A stretch of DNA of 64,000 bases, taken from assembly GCA_002118135.1 (NCBI GenBank), contig BDIU01000111.1, positions 89,959 through 153,958 on the forward strand. Direction: 5' to 3'. Made by a program: the position numbers and the translations under genes. Origin of the DNA: Trebouxia sp. TZW2008. Its lineage: Eukaryota; Chlorophyta; Trebouxiophyceae; Trebouxiales; Trebouxiaceae. Positions within the stretch are counted from its first letter, which is position 1. Each line of letters begins with the position of its first letter. The notes under the pieces are model-generated. The model was given only the letters and a program-made list of their open reading frames with translations. It ran no database searches and had not been told where the DNA came from. Below, piece after piece: positions 1 through 12,600 of this stretch.

Positions 1-2852
1 CAACCGGCCAGGGCAACCTCGGTCAAGGATTCAGCAACAACCAGGGCAACCTCGGCCAGGGCTTCGACAACACTTCAGGTCAGAGACCCACATGCATTGC
101 TATACAGCATCATACAGGCATTTTCTGCGCTTTCCTGTGCTTATGTCAGAAAATCCGACACAGATCTGACGCGTTTGCGGAAATTGCAGGAGGAGCCGGA
201 ACTGGTGTTGGCTCCGGAACAGGTGGTGGGTACGGCGGTGGTGCATCAGGTCTGAAAGCATATTACCTGAAAGCATATTACCCTTTACAAAGCGAATGTA
301 GTTTGTCCGGATGAACTCGTTTGCGCTCAAGCCTGAATGTGCATACCCTGCACTTGCACTGTGGGATCAGTATCAGCAAAGTGTGCTTTCAACCTAACTT
401 GCCATCCACCTCAGATTGCCTACCAAGCAAATGCTGTTGCAGTGCACCTCAAGTGCAACAGTACTGGTTTTGCATACCTCTGCCCCTTAATCAGCTGCTT
501 CACTTTGCATGCTTGACTGCCAGCTCGGGCCGGCTCGGCTCAGGTCCTGCACTCGATCATACTTTCATCTCATGTTGTTATGCCCGCACTGCCTCATCCT
601 GTCATATGAAGTGCGGAAGTAATGTGTTGGGCTGCAAGGCCTAAGACATCAGACCTACAAGCCAGCATGCATTAAGTGCAACACTCATCACATACAACAT
701 CTCACACATCACGTGACATTTGATGAGTCGCCTGCTGGGTATGCTGTGGTACTTCACAAGTCACACCCAAGCACAAGTCACTCCCACCAAGCAAACAAGT
801 CAAGGAGCGGGTTGAACATCATCACACTTGACAGCATGTGCAATTGCTGTACAGGTGGTACTGGAAATGTAGGCTCTGGCAACACGGGCAGCAGCCTCGG
901 CAGCGGTGCAGGCACAGGTACAGTCACCCTCCCAAACTGTTCCATGCTACAGTTCTCAAGCGTTCTTGATTGTGTCTGAGTCTGGACTGAAAAGCTTTCA
1001 TCTTGCAATTTCAAGTATGCTATGCAGCACTGCTGCAAGCTCTGTCCTGTACAAGAACAGTTGCATCAGCTTAGATGCTACTTCTGCACAACTGCTGAGC
1101 TTGATCAATCTGCGCCTAGATTGCTGTAAAAGGTCATGCAATGTTTTTGTAAGCTCTGTCAGCATCAGACCTTGCGACGACAGGCTCGTCATAGCTGGTG
1201 ACCAGGTGCTCACAGTCTCAACGTGATCATTTTTAGAGTTGGCAACACTGTTCAGTGGCATTGAGCAAAGGCATGACAGGCAGCACTCAATGCTGCCATG
1301 CAGGCGCAGGCAACACTGGGTATGGAAGTGGAACCGGCTCTGGTGCTGGCAACACAGGCTACGGCAGTGGCTCAGGTACACCACTCTCCTACACACTGTT
1401 TACGAAGCTCACTTCAACTTCTGTTGCTCTGTCCTTGGCAGTGTCTGCAGCTGGTCATGGTTTCTGTGCAGCATAATGAACCTTAAACGTACAGTTCTTT
1501 CTTCACATCCTGACTGCAAAGCTCAATCCAAACTCCGTCACTGTGTGATTGGCATTGTCTACAAGTGGACATGGTGTCTGTGATGCACAGATGACCCAAG
1601 TCTAAGCCACATTGCAAGTGAGCAGCTTGTGGTGCCGCTCTATGTCTTGATTGCTGCACCAGGACAGTGATGTGCTTCATTATCATCAGCAATGCGCACA
1701 TCCAGTGGGCTTCTGGCTCATGCACAGTTGTGTCAGCACCAGTGCTGGCTACACAGGCTGCTTTTCAACTTGCGTCGCTGCTGTGCACTGCAATGTCAGT
1801 TGCTGCACCATGTACTGATGCTCTTTGCATAAGCTTCTGGTCTGCTTGGTTGCTGCATCAAGAAGGGATCAAGAAGGGATGCTGCTCTTCAAACAAACTT
1901 GCAAACGCACTGCAGGCTCTGGTGCTGGCAACACAGGCTATGGCAGCGGGACAGGCACAGGCACAGGCAGCGGGGTGGGCAACACAGGCACCTTGGGCAG
2001 CTCTGACCAGACTACAGGCACAGGTCACCATGGACACCACCATGGTCACCATGGCCATGGACACGGAGGCTCTGGTGCAAACACTGGCACAGGTACAGCC
2101 AGCTCTCGTTGCAAACTCTGCCTGCATTGCCTTTTTCCTGTGTCAGGCTGTGTCATGTCATGGACATTTGCTTTGACCGCTGTTCCTCTGTTGGCCTGTG
2201 AGGTCAACACACATGTGTTAACAGCAGTCACTGGTGCATCCACTGGTACATGTGTAAGCTGACTTTCACTCTGTCAGCGCTCCTCTTGATAGACTATGCT
2301 AGATCATGCACAAGTTTGTGCTGCTGTCGTTGTTGCAACGTTGAATTGATGCTTCACAATCATGGCAATACTTGTGCCTGCTATGCAGTGCTGCACACTT
2401 GAAAAGCACATCTCAAGCGCACATTTTTATGGCTCTATCACTCTCTTTCTCTCACCATGGAGCAGCATGTCAGATGACCCGGCACCTCTTTGTGCATGCT
2501 TAGTCATAGGCGTCTGTTGGCGTTGCTGTTCTTGGATCTTGGATCTTGTTTTCATGTTGTTGGAATGTGACCTACACATAGCCTGGGTGTTGGTCACAGG
2601 CTATGTGTTGTCAGCCATATACAACCTTTTCGCGTGTCCACAGGTGTAGGAGGCATTGGCTCTCAGGGTGCTGGCGGCGCTTCAGGCGCTGGCCAGAAGG
2701 TCAGCAGCAACACCAAGGGTGCTGAGTATGACCAGACTGGTGGCGCTGTTGATGACAGGAGTGGGCTGCAGAAAGTCAAGGACAAGCTCACCCCTGGCAG
2801 TGATGTTGGCAAGCACTCTGGCAGCAACACCCAGGGCACCAACCAGTACTAG
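1..2852 (+). CDS. Glycine-rich repeat protein, LEA/dehydrin-like (5' partial)
   Basis: Six exons can be joined: 1-78, 190-249, 855-917, 1304-1375, 1916-2092 and 2644-2852 (stop TAG). Every junction is phase 1 and every internal exon is a multiple of three, so exons can be lost or duplicated without a frameshift. The protein is almost all Gly, Ser, Thr, Asn and Gln, with repeats such as GAGNTGYGSGTG and GNLGQGF, a His/Gly block (GHHGHHHGHHGHGHGG) and a more charged tail (KVKDKLTPGSDVGKHSG) ending in NTQGTNQY. There is no enzyme domain. The composition is that of hydrophilic, disordered desiccation- or stress-protective proteins; the tail recalls group-3 LEA/dehydrin segments, but no diagnostic K-segment is present, so the family call is an inference. 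The His block could bind metal. The start lies left of the window. Exons between 2093 and 2643 may be missing from this model. Confidence 0.6.
1735..1760 (+). repeat. Decayed copy of the glycine-rich repeat exon inside an intron
   Basis: AGTGCTGGCTACACAGGCTGC closely matches the start of the coding repeat at 1921-1945 and 1339-1362, but the sequence runs into non-coding DNA. It reads as an eroded duplicate of the repeat exon. Confidence 0.45.
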
Positions 2853-3589
2853 CTGTGTTAGGAGCAATTTTGGCATGCGCAAGCAATTTTCAACAGCAGC
2901 TTGCTTGCTGTTTGATTGTTTTCATGTGATTTGGGCAGCTCTTTGCTGTCGAATGATTGCCCCCTCAATTACTAATGTTCAAAACAAATATACCAGACAG
3001 TCCATGCAAGGCACATTATCAAGCACGTCGAGTAATCTATCAATTATGCTCTCTTATGTCATTAGAATTCTGGGTGTAATCCCTGCGCTATCACTTCAGC
3101 TTTCATGCACTATAGTAGCTACTGCATTCCAGTAAGTGCTTTGATTGAAGGATATATTCTGTACATACACGTGTTGTGCATGACTTCTTCACCTTTACTG
3201 GGATCCACCTGATAGCCATGCGTGCCAAGCGATGAGACGTGATTGCAAACCTCAGTGACATTGTCAGCAAAGTCATAAAATGCATGCAGTGCTGACCCAT
3301 GGGGTGTAAGATAACATGCTGCGTCATATCCAGGCCAAGGGTGCCAGTCAGCTGACATGTGACAGTCTGCAGACCGTCATTTTAGTGTCCCCGATGTTGC
3401 TTTTGCATGACAGCTAGCTTCACAGTACTCATGCTTTGCACCAACTTGTACTTTCAGTGTCATACAGCTTGCTGTTCAACCATGCTTGTGCATCTGCTGT
3501 GCATGCCATTATTTGTGTGACACATTGCACGTCAGTACAGTCCTTGTACAGCTGACCTTGGATTTGAGTACACGTTCACAACACAACAG
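2853..3589. other. Intergenic region between convergent genes
   Basis: It holds the 3' flanks of the glycine-rich gene (+) and the RGP1 gene (-). A TGTAA motif, the usual chlorophyte polyadenylation signal, occurs near 3074. One small minus-strand ORF (3119-3358) lies inside. Confidence 0.5.
3119..3358 (-). CDS. Small hypothetical ORF (79 aa)
   Basis: This is an uninterrupted ATG-to-stop ORF on the minus strand. The composition is protein-like (several Trp, Tyr, Cys and His) and not repeat-derived, for example YDAACYLTPHGSALHAFYDF. I recognise no family. It sits downstream of the RGP1 stop codon, so it could be a separate small gene, 3' UTR of RGP1, or chance. No splice sites or promoter signal support it. 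Confidence 0.2.
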   Translation of the reverse strand: MSADWHPWPGYDAACYLTPHGSALHAFYDFADNVTEVCNHVSSLGTHGYQVDPSKGEEVMHNTCMYRIYPSIKALTGMQ

Positions 3590-6500
3590 TCATGTCGATG
3601 GTGGCCATACAAGCATTGGCAACAGCCACGTGATGTGCTCTGGACCCCTTGTCTTGCCAAGACCCCAGCTTGCTTTTGACTGCTGATATGTTGCTGTGAA
3701 CTCAAAGCGGAGAACCCATCTGTGCTGCACAAGATGTGTAGAGAAGGTGGGGCATTCCTCATAAGGCAGGCTGAACATGAAATGGGTCAGTATGGTGTCT
3801 GCTGTTAGCTCCTGGTGCTCGTCATAGACCTGCAGCATACAGTTCATTAAGACGATTAAATTTAATACACAGCAGTGACTCACGACCAGCGCAAGCACGT
3901 GTCCAACACAAGTGGAGACTCACAAGTCAACACGCTTTCTGAGAAACTGAAGCAAACTTGCATAGGGCAGCTACTCCCAGGAACACAAACCACATCATGA
4001 CTGCTATCAGCATAGACAACTCTGTTTGTCCTTCTTTTGTTTTGCAGCTGAGAGCGTTATCATTAGATGCACTACAAAGCCACCAAATTGTCTTAAACGC
4101 CCAGTAGCAGCTATGCTAGGACCTGCCTGGCGGATGGCACCAGCATGGCTAGAAGCCTCCCACCTATCCTGCTAAAAGCGCTTTCGCATTTAACAGCACA
4201 AAGTCAATGCACGGCTCTTGCGCTCAGCTATGCTAGGACCTGCCTGGCGGATGGCACCAGCATGGCGCCGGCAAGAAGCCTCCCACCTATCCTGCTGGAA
4301 GCGCTTTTGCATTTAACAGCACAAAGGCAATGCACAATGCTTGCGCTCAGCTGTGCTAGGACCTGCCTTGCAGATGTAACCAGCATGGCGCTTGCTAGAA
4401 GCCTGCCACCTGTCCTGTTGAAAAGCGCTATTGCAATCAAAGTCAACGCACAGTTCTTGCGCTCAGCTACGAGAGGACATACCTTGCGGATAGCACCAGC
4501 GTGACGTTTGCTAGGAGCCTGCCACCTGTCTTGCACAATTTCTTCAGTCTCCAACATGACAACAACTTGGACGCATTTGGGGGCGGCGCTGCTTTGTTGC
4601 GCAGCGTCCTGACTGAATCTAAAGTCCAGAGTGCCGGCAATAGTTGCCCCTAGCTGCAGTCTACCTTCCAAGGGAGGGTGCAAGGCTAGTCTGACAAGTG
4701 GTTGATCTCCAACTCTGCATGTAACAGGACGATTCCTCAATTTCCAGCATGATAGAAACATTGATGATCTTGAAACGGCACTGCTCTGCTGTCCTGACTG
4801 AACCTGAAGTCCAGAGGGCTGGCAATAATTGCTTCTAGCTGCAGTCTACCGTCCAAGGGAGGGTGCAAGGCTAGTGTGGCTAGTGGCTGATGACCAACTC
4901 TGCATGTAACAAGACGCTTCCTCCGTTTCCAGCATGACAACAAATTTGACACGTTTGGGAGCAACACTGCTCTGCTGTGCAGCCTCCTTTCTGAATCTAA
5001 AGTCCAGAGTGCCGGCAACGGTTGTCCCTAGCTGCAGTCTACCTTCCAAGGGAGGGTGCAAGGCTAGTCTGACAAGTGGCTGATCACCAACTCTGCATGT
5101 AACAAGACGCTTCCTTAGTCTCCAGCATGATAACAAGTTTGATACGTTTGGGAGCAGCGTTGCTCTGCTGTGCAGCCTCCTGACTGGACCTGAAATCCAG
5201 AGTGCCAGCAATGGTTGCCCCTAGCTGCAGTCTATCTTCCAAGGGAGGGTGTAGGGCTAGTCTCACCAATGGCTGATCACCAACTCTGCACGCAGCAAAG
5301 CCTGCTTCACAAGGTCTTCAGGTGCATGTGACTTGCTGCACTTGATACACAGCAAAAAGCAGGGCTGTCTGCAAGGAAGCTGGTGCAGAAGCTGTGTTGG
5401 ACTGCAGTCAAGAATGCAGCGCAAGCATGTGTGGCAACCTAAATGGAAGCTCAGCAGAAAAGAAGCTCAGCAGAAAGAATGAAACTCTACCACAAGTTCA
5501 CTTGAGTTTGCAGCTGTGCGACGCTTTATGTTCAGTAGCGTCAAGTCGAGACGCTGTATGTTCAGTAGCGTCAAGTCGAGACGTTTGGCTGGCCTGCTTG
5601 TCAACAAATCAAGCACATAATCAGGACATAAGTTACACCATTAGCAATTGAATTTTCCATTGATTGAACTGTACAACAGGTAATGACTACATTGCACACT
5701 GCCACATGCTCACTTGAGGTTATAGCTGCGTAAGGCGCTGCTGTCAGCGGCTGCAAAGGAAGGTGAAGGGGCAGGTGCCCCAGCCAAGGGGGTTCCGCCC
5801 TGCCTCACCAGCCTTGTCCGTGCTGTTGTGGGGGTCTCAGTAGCCTCACCAGTAGCAGAGGTGTGAGGCTCTGTGGCTCCATTCTGATCACGTTGAGCAG
5901 TTGCTGCATCTGTAACAAACACTTGCTAGTTGGTTGTTGTGGCATCCATCCATTCAGCATTGCTTAATTTGAGTGTTTGCGGCAGTAGGCAAGGCACACG
6001 GCTCATAAGCTCATGACAAGAGTGAGCACTGACAAGCAAGATGCCAAAAGTTATACTTGTGCAGGTTGTTGCCAGCGTTTCTTATTCCAATGGTAATCTG
6101 TGTAGTGCCCTGGGTTTGATCAAAGAAACAACCTGACCTGAAGCAGTGGGCGTCCTCAAAGGTCCACTATGACTTTTGCTCTGGGCACTCCTGGCATTCA
6201 GGTCGCCGTTTGCTTTAGCAAAAGACGCTTGCCGCTTGGGTGCAGCATGTGGGATCTCTGCTCCAGGGTCTGTCAAGTCCTGAATTCACAGTCAGGAAAT
6301 GTAGGGCAAGTCACAGCAGCAGGCACACGCTTTGTGTCAATGGCCAGGAGAGCTTTCCCATCTTCTCAAGACGTTCGTGTGCACACCCCAAACAAGGCCG
6401 TAGCCTCAATGCAGTTGCTCTTTTGTTGCTGCATGGTGATGTCTCTCACACCACTCATGCGCTTTGGCCATCAACAGCATGATTGGAATCAGCCCTTAAT

Positions 6501-8330
6501 CAATGCAAACAGTGTCGATCAACATGTTGAACAATGTCACACTGACCTGATTGTCCTGTGCAAGAAAGATGAGCAGAATCAGCTATGCTCACATGGTCAA
6601 AGTTTAGGCCAGACTGCTGCCACAGCGTAAGAGAAAGTGCCTTACCGTAACATCTATACATAGGTCCTGAGGTTCCTGAGCATCTACAGGATAGGAGACC
6701 AGTGGCAGGTCAGCATCATCTCCAGCAATGACGCCATGACCAGTGTGAGCTTGTTCTGAAGGCTCAGCCTACACACCAATGCTGTTTTGTACTATTGCAT
6801 TGTGAGCATCACCTTGCTGCCAGAGGGTCCCCAAGACAAGGAACCCAGTTTGGACTAAGTACGTCGATAGGCAGCTGCAGGTACCCTACATGGCCTCTTT
6901 TTGGTTGCAGGCTGCAAAAGTCCAGGTGTTCATGGTCCTGCACAATTAGGCTTTTTGAGTTGCATTACATACATGCTGGCAAGCCAAGTTAGCCTACTTG
7001 GGCAGCGTGTACACACCACGTCGACAGCAACCTAAGACATTGAATATTGTCTTTTGTGGAGGAACAGTTGTGATGCAGACATAACATGCTGGCCATGCTG
7101 CCCTCTCTTGCGTCATCTGCAGCAAAGGTGGCATCAGCAGCGATGCAACTTTGGCAAATCTGTCTCATACACCGTATGGATGACGGCAACAGTACAAGCA
7201 AAAGCAGACTGTTGATACAGGATGCTGGATAACACATTATTGCTCTTACCGTTGGCCACAAGTGCACAGGAATCTTAACATGCACAATGCCAGGGCCCTT
7301 GCGCTGTTGCTGCCCCACAGCTTCCCTGCCCCTGCTGAGTTTCACATTACTGCTGGAGGAGTATTTCATCAGGTGCGGGCTGCTGTTGGTAGGTGGCAAA
7401 GCATGCCCACGCTGTGCTGGGCTGTCTGTGCTAGGTGTAGAGGCCTGTGGCTGCTGTGACTGAAACTCAGTTGAAGGGGCTGTGCTTGAAGGGGTGCTGC
7501 CTTTCCAAGACTGGGCAGCAAAGATTGCTTTGGCCTCTAGCTGGTAGCTGCAGCGCACTGCTGAGCCTTTGAAAGTTGGTGGCAGTGCGTCTGGCAGCTG
7601 CATCCTGCCACAGACAGCACAAGGCTTTCTTAATGCAGGGACATCCTCAATGCAAGCATGGTACACGTGATTATCAAGCACAGTGATTTTACTTCATGAG
7701 GACGCTCATTCCAAGGTCAGTCTTGATGCAAGGACGAGGCAATTAAAAGTCAAGCACTGCGTTGTGACTGCAATGGTATGTCTAGGCAAGGGCCAATGGA
7801 TGCAAGAGCATCTCTATTTGGCAAAATACACTGCCATTCTACCAAGAAATCACTGCAATTCCTGGATTTGGCATTGATCAAATGCTGAAGAGCGCAACTG
7901 AGCGAGGGCCATGGTGGAAAATACCTGACAAGGTACAGCTTTCTGGAGCCTGGCATCAAAGTGCTGCGCTCACAAAGTCTGACTGGTTTCATTTTCAACA
8001 AGGGCCTGGTCACCCTCCTATTGTCCTTCTCCAGTATGCTGGACCCAGCACGGTAATTTGCAGAGATCCAGTTGAGGTCAACACGCTCTGCTGCGCATAG
8101 CTCCAGCTCAAGAGCTTCCAGATGTGTACTGGCAGCTTGTATAGCTCCTGTCACTGGCTCAGTGACCACCTGCAAGCATCTCATGCCAACTTGAGCAAAG
8201 CACTTGCGGCACTTATGAAGTGTCTAGCGGGCTGCTGCAACGCTGCTGATGTTACCTCGACAACCGCTGCAAGGACATCACCCGGTCGATAGGACGATCT
8301 GTCAGGTGTAACTCGTAAACGCAAAGCCAT
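3590..8330 (-). CDS. RGP1: RGP1 homologue, subunit of the RIC1-RGP1 Rab6/Ypt6 guanine-nucleotide exchange factor
   Basis: Eight phase-consistent exons (8256-8330, 7925-8169, 7250-7604, 6646-6768, 6138-6279, 5714-5909, 4483-4714, 3590-3829) give a 535-residue protein. The ATG at 8328-8330 opens MALRLRVTPDRSSYRPGDVL, the arrestin-like N-terminus of the Rgp1 family. Other family blocks follow: LCERSTLMPGSRKLYL, LPDALPPTFKGSAVRCSYQL (about residues 107-126), SYNLK then LHPPLEGRLQLGATIAGTLDF with VVVMLETEE, and the C-terminal FSLPYEECPTFSTHLVQHRW-LRFEF ending in LLPMLVWPPST. Rgp1 acts with Ric1 at the Golgi to activate Rab6/Ypt6 in retrograde traffic (family knowledge). The middle (exons 3-5) has a Ser/Gln/Pro-rich insertion. 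The start lies in a CG-rich patch. The penultimate exon is flanked by amplified partial copies of itself. Confidence 0.85.
4108..4480 (-). repeat. Three partial copies of the 3' half of the RGP1 penultimate exon
   Basis: Units of about 118 bp, recognisable on the plus strand by CTAGGACCTGCC then AGAAGCCTCCCACC, start near 4108, 4227 and 4348. A fourth equivalent belongs to the intact exon at 4483-4540. Each copy carries the coding tail of the exon (VQDRWQAPSKRHAGAIRK in the real exon) plus following intron. The donor GT after the exon has become GC (CAGGCAGG, AAGGCAGG) in the extra copies, so they are probably not spliced. Confidence 0.8.
4715..5292 (-). repeat. Three partial copies of the 5' half of the RGP1 penultimate exon
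   Basis: Copies spaced 193, 194 and 184 bp apart repeat the acceptor (CATGCAG then AGTTGG) and the coding block LALHPPLEGRLQLG-LDFR-MLETEE. They break off at GAAGCGTCTTGTTACATGCAG, directly followed by the next copy's acceptor. None has the donor used by the intact exon, and the spacing is not a multiple of three, so reading from one copy into the next shifts frame. They are presumed decoy exons. Confidence 0.82.
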
Positions 8331-9627
8331 GGACCGATTGCACCCGAAGTAGCCTTGGTTGGAGCCTCAACGACAGTTGTATTGTTTCAGCGCGATGCAC
8401 CGCGGACGTCGCCAACCCCCAACGTTTGCAAATGTCTGCATGAGCTTTTGGCGAGAAACTTTCTGTGATGTGCTGCGCATGTCATGTTCAAATCTGTGCA
8501 ATTGAATGCTCAAGTGGATGCTGCATGATGCCTGCATCATAGCTTTTGCTTCAGGCAGTTGCGTAGTCCTCCATGCTGTTGCTGGAGTCCAGCATGATGG
8601 CACAGTCTAAAGCTCTTTTGTCTCTACAGCAGGACATTGAGCTTGCCTCATGTGCATGCAGCCATCATGGTGGTAGACAATCACTTCAATTGCGGTTGGC
8701 AAAGCGAAGCACCAATTGACCATCTGTGCTACAAGTTATCTTCATGTAGGCATTTCTCGGAAGCTAGCATCAAGCATCACGCTGCTTATGCAAATTACCT
8801 CACATCTGTTTCATGTTGTTATGGCAATTGACGGCACCTGCATGAACGTTGATTATGCATGGGCAGACCCTCGTTAGCTGCGCCTTTTTGCTTTTACTTG
8901 CTATTGAAGAACAATGAAGGGACGCCACGGTCTAAGCGAGGCCTCCCAACCACGGTCAATGGCTGTTTTTTTCCTTTTTCTTTTTATGGGCAGACTCAGC
9001 TGACCATGGCAGCATCAGGGACCCTGGCTGACATTTCCATCATGGAGAAAGGCCTTTGAGCATTCATCAGTGTCGCAACTAGCATTTGCAATTGCATGAC
9101 AAGCATTGGCACAAAACAAACCCTCAGCCAATTGACGGCAAATTTGCTAGCTATTTTGTGACCTCCAAGTATGAAAAGTCAGACGGAATCGTCCATGTCG
9201 GAAAAAGCATCTTGCGTATCGGTGGCTTTATGCGCATCCCGGTGGCTTCCGCTGCCAGCGCTCGGGCTGCAGCCATAAGCTTGCCCTACCATCTGCTGCG
9301 ACAGGTCGTCCAATCACGCTGTGCCCCGGCAAGACTTCCTCTCGGAAAAGTACTGATCCGTGACCGAGCAACACTATCAATACCGGTCGGGGTCAAGACC
9401 GTCGTCGCACCACTTCCGCTTACTCGTCAGTTGTTGGAAGAAAACTCACAGCAGCGGCACGCAGGCTTTGATCAGGTAGGAGCACAGCATTCCGAATCGA
9501 CGTGCGTGAACGCGCCAATCTTGGAATTTACGCTGACCAGAACGAGCTCGTACCGCTTCGTATCTATGGTTTAGGCAGTACGGCAGATTTGGGATTCTTT
9601 TGTTTGCAATCGCAGAAGAGGTGGCCG
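8331..9627. promoter_or_regulatory. Bidirectional promoter region, RGP1 / SPX gene
   Basis: This gap separates the divergent start codons of RGP1 (8330, minus) and the SPX gene (9628, plus). CG-rich patches lie at about 8240-8420 and 9170-9560, one at each gene start, with CG-poor DNA between. An open plus-strand frame ends at 9574, but it shows no family and is more likely 5' UTR. Confidence 0.5.
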
Positions 9628-12600
9628 ATGAAGTTTGGTAAGAGGCTTGCCTCAGAAGCCTCAAGACGCTGGAGACCATTTTATCTGGATTACAAGACCG
9701 TCAAGCGGGCCATTCAGCATGATGTGCGGGCAAGAGGTCAGTCAATGCTGCCGACTTCGACCTCATGCTTCTCCCTTGCAGCTACATTGGCAAGCTTGTT
9801 GCTGTTTCCAAAGCTGAATGCTGTCTATCCTTCCGCAGATCCAGCTGGCCCCCAGTTTATAGCTGCCATACGTCTGGAGTTGGAGCGCATCAATGCATTC
9901 TACACAGAGCAAGAGCAGCAGCTTGAGGTACTTGTTGAAGCTTTCTGCCTTTACGCTCTGATCTTACACCTCATGTCATGCAGCAATGCGCACAATGCCT
10001 GATACACCCCATTTGCGTACCTGCATGAGTTGGATGACAGGCTGGCAAGGGCAGCCCTACATCTTTAGAATGCGTGTATCTTGCTCTTATGTCCTGAACA
10101 CTGCCAGCAGCAGTACAAAGCAGGCAAAACAGTTGATGACTCACCTTGACCCTGTTCGTATAGTAATTGTGGTCATTGACAGCCATTCCTTTGTGCACAG
10201 GTGATGTTGGCAGACTTGGGGAGTGGCGGGCAGGCATCTTCCTCACAGCTGCGCTCAGAGGTCACAGACCTGCGCAAGTTTGTGGTTCTGAACTACATAG
10301 CGGTGATCAAGGCCTTCAAGAAGCGCAACAGGCATCTACAGGTGTGCTGCCAGCCGCAAATCAATTTGTAATTCCTGCATTGTCACGCTGGTCATGTAAT
10401 TTGTATGATTCTTAGCTGGTGACTTCTTCGCTAAGTAACACGGCTACATGTACGATAAATTGTTACCAGCAATGTTGCTTACACTGTGTGCTACTTGCCT
10501 GTTTGACTGTCAGTACATTCATAGCTCGCGATGCACACATGCGACGCTTTCCATGCGCTCGTGGTCTGCTGACCTTATGCTCTCTGTATGCTTACGGAAT
10601 GGTTCCTGTACACAGGCTGCCTGCAAGGGCGACACTCTTGAGCTGGACGCAGTTGAGCTGTTGAGTCAGCAGTACTTTTTCACCAGCACCAAGCTTGCCA
10701 GTCTTGCCACTGAAGCAGAGATCCTTGCCAAGGTAAGAGCAACTCACAAATCCGGGTGACAGATCTGCACATTGAAATTTCTGCATGTGTTGTGTCCACA
10801 AGAGATGAACTTGTCCAATTCCTGTCACTGAGGCAGAGATCTTTGCCAAACTTACAGCCATCAGGCAAAACTATTTTGCAATTCGAGATTCTATGATCTC
10901 TGGGGCGTTATGAAACTGGGCCGTTGGTGCTCACAAGGACAGACAAGGCAGAGCCTTGATTGCCCGTCTTGCATGTTTCTCAAGAAGCGTGATGTTTTAT
11001 CTGTGACTAAACAAAGTAGAGCATTCAGCCTCCTATGCCATGCACAAGTTGCACATTCATGCTGCATTGCAACAACAGTTGGTCAAACAGTATGTAACTC
11101 ATTTGATATGTTTTCAGGAGGAGGATGAGGAGCCAACAGAGGCTCTGCAAGACTACCAGTGCGCTATCTGCCTGGGGGTGCTGCACAACCCTGTTGTTCT
11201 GACCTGCGCTCACCGCTTCTGCTGGGGCTGCTTAGTCACTCACTGCTCCATGGTAGCAAGTCAAAGAAAGGGTAGGTCACATTCACATGCAGCATGGCCA
11301 CAACTGCAAAGTAGTACTAGCAGTGCTTGGTCCTGGCGAGTCAGATTGGCGTGCAGTGTGAAGGCCTTTGCTGCTCACTACTGGTCTTGCAATGTTCAGG
11401 GAACCATGGGTGGTTGACATTTTAGTCAAAAGGCATTCCTGTGCTGATTGCATAGCTTTCAAAAGCATTCTGAAGCTTGTGTCTCCTAACAACATGACAA
11501 AGAGCACAGCTTTGGTGACTTTGTCACCTGTTGGCAATGACAGTCATTACCCATTCTAGCACAGATTTCAGGTGTGTGACTGAAGTCCTGTCTAGCCAGG
11601 CCAGCTTGTAATGGGCATCATGCATGAGGAAGTATAGTTTTCAACATCAGCAGCCTGACAAAAGAGTGTCTATCCGCAGATCATCAACATCAGCATGAGC
11701 ATGACAAGGACAGGAAGGTGGGCAGCCCACCTGCCCATGTAGCTGCAGCTGATGCTGACAGCAAACAATGAATGGCTGCTGTGATGCCTATTTCAAACAT
11801 CGCCGTTACTTGAATGCTTGCTACCTGTGTGCAGGCCATCAACATCAGCATGAGCATGACAAGGATGGGAAGGGGCACAGCCCACCTGCCCATGTAGCGG
11901 CTGCTGAGGTGCATTGTGGCTCGGGAGTCTCCACATACAACTGCCCAGTCTGCAGGAAAGCACAGATCCTGGACTTGGACAGATTGCAGGTATGTCATGC
12001 AATTTTGTGCGTACATCAGCCTTGAGAATCAGCCTTGAGAAGAACCTTGTGCGTACAGGTTGACTGTGATAGCAATCTTCGCAATTGCACTGCGCTCATA
12101 ACTGAGCTCAAATAACATGCAAGACAAGTGCCGTGTCCAGTCTGACACAGTTGACTACAGAAGGAGGAAGTTATCTATCATTCTGTTGTTGCAGTCAAGA
12201 CGCGTGGCAGTCCAGGGCGTTTGCTCTGCTCAATCATAACATGGTCTCGTGTGACAAGTGACTTGTCCTTACAAGTCAGGTGATCATTGGATGTGCATAC
12301 CTTACCAGTCACGTCAGAATCTCAACATAGAGGCATGCAGCATATGGTCTGCAAGCAATTTTGCATATTAGATGGTGCTCTGAAGCTTGCAAAGACTGGA
12401 AAGAAGGATACGAACTTGCATTTGAAAGTTGTTCAATTGATTTGAATAAACTCTGAATTCTTGTGGCATAGGTGGATGCCCATCTGACCAAGTTCATAGC
12501 TGAGCTGAGAAACCGTCAAGCAGATCCGTTGTCAGCAACCACACAGACCATCACTAAAGAACCCCAACAGCAGCACAGCCGGCAGGCTTCGCTCACACTT

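Noticed and set aside
4715..5292. Reading the four RGP1 exon copies as mutually exclusive alternative exons
   Set aside because: Three of the four lack a usable donor at the equivalent position and break off mid-exon, so they cannot replace the intact exon as they stand.
6169..6630. 153-codon plus-strand ORF opposite RGP1
   Set aside because: Antisense shadow of RGP1 exon 5 and neighbouring intron; no motifs.
9086..9574. 162-codon open frame upstream of the SPX start
   Set aside because: No family resemblance and no ATG at its beginning; CG-rich promoter DNA has few stop codons. More likely 5' UTR.
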